Source of the DNA: Planctomycetota bacterium
Lineage (GTDB): Bacteria; Planctomycetota; UBA1135; GCA-002686595
DNA length: 64,000 nucleotides
Direction: 5' to 3'
NCBI GenBank assembly: GCA_029259635.1
Contig: JAJDEU010000038.1
Span: 1 to 64,000, forward strand
In this document: in pieces, positions 56,403-64,000 of the stretch
How the letters are laid out: each line of letters begins with the position of its first letter
How positions within the stretch are numbered: the stretch's first letter is position 1
Made by a program: the position numbers and the translations under genes
Notes under the pieces: model-generated
Told to the model about the DNA's origin: nothing
The model's database searches: none
Seen by the model: the letters and a program-made list of their open reading frames with translations, nothing else

Positions 56403-57302
56403 TCAGCTAACGTCGAAACCGACGGCTTGCGCATTTTCCGATCCGGGCGGCGCGCCGGGATAGATCACTCCGCGACCGAAGAGAACCGTGTCGCGCCGCA
56501 GGATGTGAGCCTGCGAACCGTGCTCCGGAACGATATACGTCCCGTTCGTACTCGAGTCGGCGATCACGAAGTCGGGCTTCCGGTAGAAGATGCGCGCGTG
56601 CATCCGTGAAACCTTGTGGTGCGCCACGACGATGTCGCACTTGGAACCGCGCCCGAGCTGCAACGCGCCTTCGCCTTCGAGGATATAAGGCTGACCGGCG
56701 TAGATCAGCTCGATGCGTCTCACCGAAACGTTCTCGTCGGCATCGACGATCGCCATGGTCAACTCGCCCGAGATCTCCGTGTCTTCGCCCTGCAGAATCG
56801 AGAAGAGCTGCAGGGGTTCGCGCTTGCCCTTGACCGACACCGGTGGAACCGAACGCGCCTGCTCTTGAATCTCGGGCTCCAACCGATCCCACAACGGGCG
56901 CGATATCAGAATCTCGTTGGCACGCGCGATCGCCGCGATGCGCGCCGTCGTGTTGACGACATCGCCGAAGATGTCCTGGTTGACCTCGATAACATCGCCG
57001 TAGTGAATGCCGATTCGAATTTCCAAACCGTGCAATTCCATGCGCTCCATCATCTCGAGCGCCGCCGTCATCGCCGTCTCGTTCTCGAAGCTGGTCAGGA
57101 TCCCGTCGCCCAGCGACTTCACCACCCAGCCACCGGCGCCGACCACGGTATCGCTCAGAGTCTTGATGCCGCCCGAGACCAGAGCTCGCGCTTTGGTATC
57201 ACCCAGCTGCTCGTACAGAGCTGTACTGCTGACGATGTCCGCGATCAAAACTGAGCGAGGCACGCTCTCTTGTTTCGTCGTTCTCTCTCCCTCTGTCGCC
57301 AT
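56403..57302 (-). CDS. Class III nucleotide cyclase with C-terminal FHA domain
   Basis: 299 residues. The cyclase domain (about 15-175) has metal Asp in IADIVSSTALYE, VKSLGDGILTSF and GDVVNTTARIAAIA, so it looks active; a Lys in VVKSLGD favours adenine. The FHA domain (about 210-290) is fully canonical: LGRGSKCDIVV, KVSRMHARI, SSTNGTYI. Cyclases of this family fused to FHA are known. It lies back to back with the TadD-like gene and could connect pilus signalling to cAMP or read the kinase output. No membrane segment, so cytoplasmic. Confidence 0.88.
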   Translation of the reverse strand: MATEGERTTKQESVPRSVLIADIVSSTALYEQLGDTKARALVSGGIKTLSDTVVGAGGWVVKSLGDGILTSFENETAMTAALEMMERMELHGLEIRIGIHYGDVIEVNQDIFGDVVNTTARIAAIARANEILISRPLWDRLEPEIQEQARSVPPVSVKGKREPLQLFSILQGEDTEISGELTMAIVDADENVSVRRIELIYAGQPYILEGEGALQLGRGSKCDIVVAHHKVSRMHARIFYRKPDFVIADSSTNGTYIVPEHGSQAHILRRDTVLFGRGVIYPGAPPGSENAQAVGFDVS

Positions 57303-57385
57303 GGGAGAAAGATACGGTTTCGAGCGCGTCAGCGCTCACTTTCGACGGCTGCGGAGCCTCCGAATTTGAATCTGGCCTCCCGCGG

Positions 57386-57883
57386 TCATTCTGGAGCGAT
57401 GATCTCCTCCGCTCCTCCCGATCGCTGGTAGAGGTTCGGGCGTCGAATCTCCATGAGCTGTTCCGGTGCGGACAGGCTGCCGAATCCGAAAGCTCGATAG
57501 AGTCCGTGCGCGTCTCGGGTTGCGAGTTGGATGCGCCGCAGTCCCTCAAGATCGGGATGCTCCATCACCGCCTTCATCAAGAGCTTGGAGAGTCCGCGTC
57601 CGCGATGGGGCTCGAGGATGTAGACATCGCCAACGTAAGCGAATGTGGCGGCGTCACCGATCACCCGGGCAAACCCGACCTGCTCTCCTTGAAGGTAGAC
57701 ACCGAAGCAGAGAGAGCCCGCGATCGAGCGCTCGACGACGTCGCGAGGAATCCCGGTCGACCAGTAGGAACTTACTAGGAAAGCGTGGATCGCATCGACG
57801 TCGAGATGGCTCGGATCCGTGCTGATTTGATAGCCACCTTCGACCTCGCGGTCGAACCTAGCGGCAGGGAGCTCATTGCTCAT
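57386..57883 (-). CDS. GNAT family acetyltransferase
   Basis: 165 residues. Acetyl-CoA motif EPHRGRGLSKLLMKAVMEH, preceded by VGDVYILE and followed by LATRDAHGLYRAFGF, typical of small stand-alone GNATs. Substrate unknown. It lies between the asparaginase gene and the cyclase gene on the same strand, with gaps of 41 and 83 bases. Confidence 0.88.
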   Translation of the reverse strand: MSNELPAARFDREVEGGYQISTDPSHLDVDAIHAFLVSSYWSTGIPRDVVERSIAGSLCFGVYLQGEQVGFARVIGDAATFAYVGDVYILEPHRGRGLSKLLMKAVMEHPDLEGLRRIQLATRDAHGLYRAFGFGSLSAPEQLMEIRRPNLYQRSGGAEEIIAPE

Positions 57884-57924
57884 GCTTCTGACTCGGACGT
57901 CTGGGTTGAACGGTTGCCACTCTG

Positions 57925-58938
57925 CTAAATCGCATGCTCGCCATCGATCAATACGTTCTCGTGGTCGTCATCGAGGGCCGCGTAGTTGAATCCCTTTTGT
58001 ATGCAGTAGGCCCCGTGGCGGCCCGACTTATCGAGAGCGAGGAAACCGACTTGGATCTCTCGATAGTCGGGGTTCTTCGCAATCACTCGTTCGACGGCCA
58101 AGCGGCAAGCATCCTCGGGAAGCTGGCCTTGGCGCATGAACTCCACGACAAGGTGGCAACCGACGGCGCGAATCACCGCCTCTCCCCATCCCGTTGCGCA
58201 GGCCGCGCCCACGTCGTTGTCGACATAGAGCCCCGCTCCGATGATCGGGGAGTCGCCGACTCGGCCTGGCAATTTATAGGCCGCTCCGCTCGTCGTGCAG
58301 GCTCCCGATAAATTGCCTGCACTGTCCAGAGCGACCATTCCAATCGTGTCGTGGTTCTCGACGTTGATCTCGAGACGCTTTTTAGTGTCTGCCGCTTTCC
58401 ACTTTCTCCAGCGAGCTTCGGACTCCGGAGTGAGCAGGTTGGTTCGCGGGAAGCCCTGCTCAAGAGCGAACTCGAGCGCGCCATCTCCAACGAGCATGAC
58501 GTGCGGAGTGTTCTCCATGACCTTGCGAGCGACGCTGATGGGGTTGGCGATCTCGCGCAAGCACGCGACCGATCCACAGTCGCCAAACTCATCCATGATG
58601 CACGCATCGAGGGTGACGACGCCGCTGGCATCCGGATTCCCTCCCACTCCAACCGTACTGATCTTCGGATTCAATTCCGTGACACGCACGCCCTGCTCGA
58701 CGGCGTCGAGCGCGCGACCGCCCGCAACCAGAACACGCCACGCAGCCGCGTTCGCCTCAATTCCGTGTTTCCAAGTCGAAACGACGACCGGGCGAGCGGG
58801 GCGGCTGGCGCCCGCGTCCACTGGCTCTTCGGTCTCCGAGCGGCTCGGTGGACCGGCGCAGCTTGCCGACGCCGAGAGCAAACCAGCGGCCGCGCTGGAG
58901 GTGCCCGCCACGAATTCCCGACGCGAGAGTTTCGTCAT
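57925..58938 (-). CDS. Glycosylasparaginase-type Ntn hydrolase, Tat-exported
   Basis: 337 residues. The leader has a twin-arginine motif (LSRREFVAG) and a possible lipobox (SASASC). The nucleophile Thr is in NHDTIGMVALD (near 199), which becomes the N-terminus of the beta chain after autocleavage; GAGLYVDNDVGAACATGWGE matches N4-(beta-N-acetylglucosaminyl)-asparaginases. It should cleave the GlcNAc-Asn bond of glycoproteins or act on isoaspartyl or Asn substrates outside the cytoplasm. Export by Tat suggests it matures inside the cell. Confidence 0.9.
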   Translation of the reverse strand: MTKLSRREFVAGTSSAAAGLLSASASCAGPPSRSETEEPVDAGASRPARPVVVSTWKHGIEANAAAWRVLVAGGRALDAVEQGVRVTELNPKISTVGVGGNPDASGVVTLDACIMDEFGDCGSVACLREIANPISVARKVMENTPHVMLVGDGALEFALEQGFPRTNLLTPESEARWRKWKAADTKKRLEINVENHDTIGMVALDSAGNLSGACTTSGAAYKLPGRVGDSPIIGAGLYVDNDVGAACATGWGEAVIRAVGCHLVVEFMRQGQLPEDACRLAVERVIAKNPDYREIQVGFLALDKSGRHGAYCIQKGFNYAALDDDHENVLIDGEHAI

Positions 58939-59055
58939 GAGATCCCTTAGTTTCGTTAGCTATTCGTCCGTGGTGTCCGGTTCTTCGTTCGATCGTCTTG
59001 AATCCCTGCTGATGATAGCGAGTTCGAAGCGCTCTTGTTCGTTATCGTTCACACC

Positions 59056-59826
59056 ATGAATCCCGCTCCCGACGAGGGCACCTACCAACTCAACAACGTG
59101 TCCGTAACGTTTGCACAAACGCCGGTACTGTCGGACGTCAGCTTCGAGATTGAGGCAGGTGAGGTCCTGGCGATTGTCGGTCCAAGTGGCGCCGGCAAAA
59201 CGACGCTCCTGCGTTTGCTCAATGGAATGGTTGGTCCGTCCCAAGGCTCGGTTTGCCATGACCGCGCGAACTTGCAGTCGCTTTCGACCAGCCAGTTGCG
59301 GCGAGTGCGAGCGAGGATTGGGTTTGTGCACCAGAGCCACAATCTGATTCCGAACCTGCGCGTTGTTCAGAATGTCGTCGCGGGAAAACTCGGCCAACGC
59401 GGTTTTTTGAAGTCCGCGCGATCGATGATTCGACCGCATAGTGGCGATCAAGCGGGCGTCCACGCCTTGCTTGAGCGAGTCGGCATTCCCGAGAAACTGT
59501 TCGAGCGAACGGACAAGCTCTCGGGCGGACAAACGCAACGAGTCGCGCTCGCTCGTGCGCTCTTTCAGGAACCCAAAGTCCTCCTAGCCGATGAGCCGGT
59601 CGCGGCGGTTGACCCGGCGCGCGCGCGAGACTTGATTCGACTCATGGTCGATCTCGCTCGTGAAGACAACCTCACTCTCGTCGCCTGCATGCACGACCTC
59701 AGCCTCGCGCGTGAGTTCTTTCCTCGCATGATCGGCTTGCGCGCGGGTCGAGTCGCCTTTGATACCCAGACCGACGAGATCTCCGAGGAGGTCTTCGATG
59801 AGCTCTACAGCCTTGCAGCGCGTTAG
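59056..59826 (+). CDS. phnC: Phosphonate-type ABC transporter ATP-binding protein (PhnC)
   Basis: 256 residues from ATG 59056 (open from 59035). Walker A VGPSGAGKTTLL near 43, signature LSGGQTQRVALARAL, Walker B KVLLADEPVAAVDP, and the PhnC-typical phrase GFVHQSHNLIPNLRVVQNV. It drives import through the two PhnE proteins encoded next; no binding-protein gene is adjacent. Confidence 0.9.
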   Translation: MNPAPDEGTYQLNNVSVTFAQTPVLSDVSFEIEAGEVLAIVGPSGAGKTTLLRLLNGMVGPSQGSVCHDRANLQSLSTSQLRRVRARIGFVHQSHNLIPNLRVVQNVVAGKLGQRGFLKSARSMIRPHSGDQAGVHALLERVGIPEKLFERTDKLSGGQTQRVALARALFQEPKVLLADEPVAAVDPARARDLIRLMVDLAREDNLTLVACMHDLSLAREFFPRMIGLRAGRVAFDTQTDEISEEVFDELYSLAAR

Positions 59827-59858
59827 CGACTGAGCCAAAGCTCACGAAACACCTGTCG

Positions 59859-60686
59859 ATGGACCCGCGCGAACTCAAGAGACCGCTCCCCGTAAGTCGC
59901 CGCGGCGTCGTGCTCTTTTCGATTGCGGCGCTCGGCATTATCGCGGCATTCGCTCTCGAGCTTTCGCCCCAAGATCTTGCTCCTCACGCCGGCGGCGTCG
60001 AGATCGCCCGCGAGTTCTTCAGCGCCGCGCTCAGTCCCGCGATCGACTACGAAGCCGAGTTCGTTCCCGATGGCGCGCCACCCTTTCTCATACGCACACT
60101 CGGCGCCATCCGCCGCACGCTCGTCTTCGCCGCGTTCGCGATGAGCTTGGCAATCGTCGCGGGCCTCGCGCTCGGATTCCTGGCTTCGAGCGGCTCGGGT
60201 TCGGCGACGATCCAACTCATCGCTCGGCTGATCATCGCCGCTGCGAGATCGGTTCATGAGCTTTTGTGGGCCGTCGTATTTCTGGCGGCGTTCGGGATTA
60301 GTCCCGCCAGCGCCGTCATCGCGATCGCGATCCCATTCACCGGCGTTCTCGCGAAGATCTTTTCCGAGCTCCTCGACGAGGCGCCCGACGACGCGGCCTA
60401 CGCGCTGCGCGCCGCCGGTACTTCTCGACTGCGCGCTTTTCTGTTCGGGCGCCTGCCCTCGGCGATTCCGGACATGGCGGCCTACAGCTTCTACCGATTC
60501 GAGTGCGCCGTTCGCTCTTCCGCTGTCCTCGGATTTTTCGGCTTCGAGACCATCGGCTACTACATCAAAGCCTCGTTCGAGAATCTGCACTATCACGAGG
60601 TTTGGACCTACCTCTACGCGCTGATCGCCGTCGTCTTGGCCTTCGAGTATTGGAGCGCGGCCCTGCGCAAGAGATTCGCCGTATGA
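59859..60686 (+). CDS. phnE: Phosphonate-type ABC permease (PhnE), first
   Basis: 275 residues with about six helices. The ATPase-contact loop EAPDDAAYALRAAGTSRLRA and the block GYYIKASFENLHYHEVWTY are typical of PhnE. The first of two paralogous permeases that likely form a heterodimer. 32 bases after phnC; stop overlaps the next start. Confidence 0.88.
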   Translation: MDPRELKRPLPVSRRGVVLFSIAALGIIAAFALELSPQDLAPHAGGVEIAREFFSAALSPAIDYEAEFVPDGAPPFLIRTLGAIRRTLVFAAFAMSLAIVAGLALGFLASSGSGSATIQLIARLIIAAARSVHELLWAVVFLAAFGISPASAVIAIAIPFTGVLAKIFSELLDEAPDDAAYALRAAGTSRLRAFLFGRLPSAIPDMAAYSFYRFECAVRSSAVLGFFGFETIGYYIKASFENLHYHEVWTYLYALIAVVLAFEYWSAALRKRFAV

Positions 60687-61609
60687 GCGCGCACAGCTCC
60701 ATCGAATCGGCGGATCGAACTCTGGCGATTCGCGACCTCTATCGCACGCGCCCCCGCAGTCGGCTCGTGCGCGCAAGCGTCGTCCTCTTTGCGTTCTTCG
60801 CGCTGTACGCCTTTCTCTCGCCCGACGTCGCTTGGAGTGACCTGTTCTCCGCGCGTCGCCGCTCCAACCTTTCGCGATTCGTCGACCACGATCTCATCCC
60901 TTATCCCCTACGCGATTCCGGATTCTCGTGGAGCGCGCTGACGGAGTGGGCTGGCAACCTCATGCGATCGCACGGGTTGGAAGCGATGGCCGCCACCTTT
61001 TGGATCTCCGTACTGGCCATCGTAATCGCGGGTCTCGCCAGCCTGCTCTTCGCGCCGCTCGGCGCACACACCTTGGCCAACCGCGAGCCCTACGGTAGTT
61101 CGGCGAAGCGCTCGGGTCATGACGCTTGGCGTGCGCTCGTCGGAACCACGCGGGTTGCGGCCGTCCTCTTGCGCGCGATTCCCGAGTACGTCTGGGCATT
61201 CCTCCTGCTCGCGATGCTCGGGCCCACGGCTTGGCCCGTCATTATCGCGCTCGCCATTCACAACACCGGAATTCTGACGCGACTCGGCTCGGAGACGATC
61301 GAGAACCTAGAGGTGGCTCCGCTCGAATCTCTCGCGGCAGTCGGTGCGAGTCGTCGACAGCTCGCCACGCTCGTCGCCCTACCGCTCGCGCTACCCCGGT
61401 TCTTGCTCTACTTCTTCTACCGCTTCGAGACCTGCATTCGCGAAGCCACGGTGCTCGGCATGCTGGGCGTCGTGTCCCTGGGTTACTGGATCGCCGATGC
61501 GCGCGGTCGCCAAAACTACGACGAGATGGTCTTTCTGGTGGCGCTCGGCGCTGTCCTCATCCTGCTCACCGACTTGGTTTCGTACACCGTACGGCGCTGG
61601 ATTAGGTAG
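60683..61609 (+). CDS. phnE: Phosphonate-type ABC permease (PhnE), second
   Basis: 308 residues from ATG 60683, overlapping the first permease as ATGA. ENLEVAPLESLAAVGASRRQ is the coupling loop and FYRFETCIREATVLGMLGVV matches PhnE. A longer N-terminal region than its partner. It overlaps the converging DUF455 gene by 8 bases at the 3' end. Confidence 0.88.
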   Translation: MSAHSSIESADRTLAIRDLYRTRPRSRLVRASVVLFAFFALYAFLSPDVAWSDLFSARRRSNLSRFVDHDLIPYPLRDSGFSWSALTEWAGNLMRSHGLEAMAATFWISVLAIVIAGLASLLFAPLGAHTLANREPYGSSAKRSGHDAWRALVGTTRVAAVLLRAIPEYVWAFLLLAMLGPTAWPVIIALAIHNTGILTRLGSETIENLEVAPLESLAAVGASRRQLATLVALPLALPRFLLYFFYRFETCIREATVLGMLGVVSLGYWIADARGRQNYDEMVFLVALGAVLILLTDLVSYTVRRWIR

Positions 61610-62417
61610 CGGCGCGATCTCGAATCAGCGGCGCTCGAAAGGCCGCGAGCGCGTCCATAAAATCGGCCGTCATTCCGGCTGCGCCACGCAAGTTTCGATC
61701 GATGGGTTTGCCGCGAAACAGAACCGGCGTGAGCGGAGCGGGCAACGCTTGAACCCAGCGATCGAAGTCGACGCCATGAGTCCAAGTCTCGAACCAGTGA
61801 AGCGCAAAGCGAACGTGCGCGACTTCTTCTCGAGCGATGCGCTCTTGCACGAGAGCGCCAGCTTCATCTCCGGCTTGGCGAAAGCGCGCCGCAAAATTTG
61901 TCGCGTGATCGAGGTTGGCTCCTTCGAGTCCGATTCCCATAAGCGCACAAAACTGTTCGGGCTGTTCGCAGGTTGGGATGCGCTCCCAAAACCAATCCCG
62001 CACAGGAAAGTCGACTAGGTCATAGCCGAGGGTCTTGAGGTGTTCGTGGTAGAGACGCGCGTGTCGCAACTCGTCCTGAGTGATCGCGAGCAAGCCGGAG
62101 CGAAACTCGCGCGGCGTCTCTGGGAAGGCGAGCAGCGCCCAGCACATCAGCTCGGCGGCCTGAATCTCGTGATGCAGGAAAGCGTGAATGAGCAGGGCTC
62201 GCGCTTCAGTTCTCTCGAGAGCGCCGGGCTTCGGAGTCTTTGCGCTGCGATTCGCCAGAAGTAGCTCGGGCGGACGGCCGGGTCGCGCAACACGCAGTGC
62301 GCGAGGTGAGGATTCCCAATCCGCCGGTGGTGCCGTCGGGCTTAGCTTGGACTGCAAGGTCTCGGCGTGGATCAAGTCGAAGGCCCACCGCTCAGCCGTT
62401 CCGGGCTTGGGTTCCAC
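61602..62417 (-). CDS. DUF455 ferritin-like protein (MiaE-related)
   Basis: About 271 residues from a GTG at 62417 that starts one base after the stop of the upstream SUI1-domain gene; the open frame to 62513 would overlap that gene. Ferritin-like four-helix motifs are clear: HHEIQAAEL, ITQDELRHARLY, EGANLDHA and REEVAHVRF supply a di-iron site. DUF455 relatives resemble the tRNA hydroxylase MiaE; the substrate here is unknown. Translational coupling to the SUI1 gene hints at a link with translation. Confidence 0.75.
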   Translation of the reverse strand: MEPKPGTAERWAFDLIHAETLQSKLSPTAPPADWESSPRALRVARPGRPPELLLANRSAKTPKPGALERTEARALLIHAFLHHEIQAAELMCWALLAFPETPREFRSGLLAITQDELRHARLYHEHLKTLGYDLVDFPVRDWFWERIPTCEQPEQFCALMGIGLEGANLDHATNFAARFRQAGDEAGALVQERIAREEVAHVRFALHWFETWTHGVDFDRWVQALPAPLTPVLFRGKPIDRNLRGAAGMTADFMDALAAFRAPLIRDRAAT

Positions 62418-62418
62418 T

Positions 62419-62805
62419 TCAGTTTCCGATCGTGACTTGAATGTCGAGGTGAGACTCGAGCCACTTCGCCGCGCGCGAGGTGAGCTCGCCTTGCAGGACG
62501 ATCTCATCGGCATCGATCGATGCCCCGCAACCGAGTGAACGCTTCATCTCGCGTTGCAGTTCGGCAAGTCGGTTGGCGGGCAAGCGGAGGCCGCAGACGC
62601 GGGTCACGGTCTTACCTCCGCGGCCCTTCTTCTCCCGACGCACGACAACCTTCGAATCCGACGTGTTCGTTTCAGTACGCGCTTTCGCCGTCGCTTCGGG
62701 AGCTGGCGCTGGCCGCTCGCCCGAACCACCCGACAGCGCGGCGAATGGGTTGTGAGTCAGTCCGCTCCCGCCGCCCTCCGTGAGGTTCTTTTTCTTCTTC
62801 ATCAA
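62419..62805 (-). CDS. SUI1/YciH-domain translation-factor-like protein
   Basis: 128 residues: a charged, Ala/Pro-rich N-terminus of about 50 residues and a C-terminal SUI1 domain (VVVRREKKGRGGKTVTRVCG, near 52-71, and LGCGASIDADEIVLQGE). SUI1/eIF1-like YciH proteins can bind the 30S subunit and limit initiation on unusual starts. Starts at 62805 or the adjacent Met codon. Coupled to the DUF455 gene (stop and GTG one base apart). Confidence 0.85.
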   Translation of the reverse strand: MMKKKKNLTEGGGSGLTHNPFAALSGGSGERPAPAPEATAKARTETNTSDSKVVVRREKKGRGGKTVTRVCGLRLPANRLAELQREMKRSLGCGASIDADEIVLQGELTSRAAKWLESHLDIQVTIGN

Positions 62806-62876
62806 TCGATCGCACTCCGCAGCGCATCATAGCTAGCAATCCCGAATGCGGGCGCCCTCACCGTGTGCAAATAAAG

Positions 62877-62907
62877 GAGCGCCGAACCCCTTCGGATTCC
62901 GGCGCTC
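62877..62907 (-). terminator. Rho-independent terminator after the small exported protein gene
   Basis: GAGCGCCGGAA and TTCGGCGCTC arms with one bulge, followed in the minus direction by CTTTATTT. Lies 52 bases beyond the stop at 62959. Confidence 0.65.
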
Positions 62908-62958
62908 TTCATTCGAGAGGACTCCCTCGCGAGTCGCGAAGGAGTTTGTAGAAACCGC

Positions 62959-63483
62959 TTACTGCGTTTGGAAAATCCCTTGGCAGCTCGTGGGATGAGC
63001 ACTTGAGAAGTCGCTGATAATTTGTGCGATCTTGGCGTACCCCTTGAATCCCACCCAATAGCTAAAGGTGTGAGCTTTTGCGTTCGTGTTGCCTTTGAAG
63101 ACCGTCACTGTCGTGAGAGGAATATCGGCAACGGAGAGATTTTGATCAGGCAAGGTCAAACCCCCTGCGTCGATGAGTTCTTTGCGCAGCTTTTCCGCAA
63201 GAGCGGGCGTAGTGAAACCCGTCCCCGCAGAATTTGCGCCGCTGAAACCACTGCACTGTGAGGCGGTGATCAAGCCATTGTTGTAAACCGTGAGACGGTG
63301 GTGCAGCGGCCCCGTGAGCGTGCTTCCACTGACGTCAAAGTTCAAAACGGGCTCGAGCTTAATTCCTGCCGCAATACTCGGAGTCAATCCCCGATCCGGT
63401 CCTACTGCGGCTCCATCCGTCTGCAAAGCGAGAAAACAAGTAAGCGCCGTGGCGGCGCCAAGAATCAGAAGCGACTTTCGCAT
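62959..63483 (-). CDS. Small exported protein of unknown function
   Basis: About 174 residues from ATG 63483 (open from 63603), with a signal peptide (SLLILGAATALTCFLALQ). Mature part is polar with two Cys that could pair (near QCSGF and SCQGIF) and a block RLTVYNNGLITASQC. I do not recognise the family; the fold looks beta-rich. It ends at a clear terminator, so it is likely a single-gene unit. Confidence 0.65.
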   Translation of the reverse strand: MRKSLLILGAATALTCFLALQTDGAAVGPDRGLTPSIAAGIKLEPVLNFDVSGSTLTGPLHHRLTVYNNGLITASQCSGFSGANSAGTGFTTPALAEKLRKELIDAGGLTLPDQNLSVADIPLTTVTVFKGNTNAKAHTFSYWVGFKGYAKIAQIISDFSSAHPTSCQGIFQTQ

Positions 63484-63664
63484 CGTAGTCCTCCATTCGG
63501 TTTGCGGCGCGATTCGCGCCAACTTCGGCGACCGATACCCTCCGCATCGGCACAGAATTATCCTAGCGCGATTCCTTTTCCCGTGCCGAAACTCCGCTGT
63601 CAAAGGACGGAAATCGGCGAGCTTTACAATGAGCGTTTTTGCACAGCTGCGATCGAAACCTACT

Positions 63665-64000
63665 CTATTTATTGCGCTTCGATTCCTTGATTTGAGAACG
63701 CTCCAGAACCCAACGGCGCAATCGCTCTTCTAGATTAGGCAGGCTTTCGCCCAACACGCGTTCAAAGGCTTTCGTGGGGTTTTCGTTGCGGCCGATCGCT
63801 GTCAATAAAATCGGTAATTTGTCCGGGTGGCCTTCAATTAAGTAAGAGGCGAGGAGGTAGGCGTGCAACAAATCGCTCGCCGACATCGTTCCGACCTGAC
63901 GGCCGATCAATGCTCCGAGGTGGGGCGCGTCTTTCGCCGTGAGCAACTTACGGCCCTCTTCCACCCAATTAAGCTCGGTGCTCTCGAGGCTGAACTCTTC
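63665..64000 (-). CDS. C-terminal part of a gene running off the window
   Basis: The frame is open to the window edge, so only about 111 C-terminal residues are seen. Blocks such as LHAYLLASYLIEGHPDK and LLTAIGRNENPTKAFERVLG resemble the end of DUF1570/gluzincin-like envelope peptidases known in Planctomycetes, but no catalytic HExxH lies in view. The start is outside the window. Confidence 0.55.
   Translation of the reverse strand, partial: EEFSLESTELNWVEEGRKLLTAKDAPHLGALIGRQVGTMSASDLLHAYLLASYLIEGHPDKLPILLTAIGRNENPTKAFERVLGESLPNLEERLRRWVLERSQIKESKRNK

Overview
The window looks like a chromosomal segment of a free-living, GC-rich Gram-negative bacterium, most likely a member of the Planctomycetota or a similar deep lineage. 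This rests on gene content only: sulfatase-superfamily lipoproteins with and without TPR tails, HEAT-repeat exported proteins, a TMTC-like membrane protein with TPRs, many lipoproteins of unknown function, and a DUF455 ferritin-like protein beside a SUI1-type factor. No rRNA, tRNA or CRISPR array was seen, so the placement is inference.

Left part (1-36 kb). A perfect 43-bp-arm palindrome fills the first 91 bases. Three minus-strand envelope genes follow (GT39-like membrane protein, sulfatase-superfamily lipoprotein, esterase), then a large HEAT-repeat protein. A cysteine-free Rrf2/NsrR-like regulator and a RimJ-like acetyltransferase converge on a 340-bp element with 54-bp imperfect inverted ends (MITE-like). 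Next come a two-gene molybdopterin oxidoreductase (FeS subunit fused to a NrfD anchor, then a catalytic subunit without a Tat signal), a LemA/TPM/TPM cluster, a pirin, paired paralogous lipoproteins, an AI-2E-family permease, a flavoprotein, an orphan PhnD-type binding protein, gdhA, a double-receiver protein fused to an ATP-grasp PPDK_N domain, a serine-hydrolase homologue lacking its catalytic Lys, the TMTC/TPR protein, a sulfatase/TPR lipoprotein and a beta-propeller lipoprotein.

Centre (37.6-57.3 kb). This is a large Tad (type IVc pilus/secretion) locus: prepilin peptidase, three TadE/TadG-like proteins, CpaB, an FHA-CpaF ATPase, TadB, TadC, an FHA membrane protein, a receptor-like Ser/Thr kinase, a second CpaF, two small class III prepilins and a third CpaF on the minus strand, a divergent secretin and a TadD-like TPR lipoprotein, then a class III nucleotide cyclase with an FHA domain. 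Genes overlap by 1-11 bases in most places, so they are probably translationally coupled. The combination of a transmembrane kinase, three FHA proteins and three CpaF ATPases suggests a pilus or secretion machine controlled by threonine phosphorylation. This is the most interesting system in the window.

Right part (57.4-64 kb). It holds an acetyltransferase, a Tat-exported glycosylasparaginase, a PhnC-PhnE-PhnE ABC transporter without its own binding protein (a candidate lies 35 kb upstream), a DUF455 protein coupled to a SUI1-domain protein, a small exported protein with a good terminator, and the 3' end of a gene that runs off the window.
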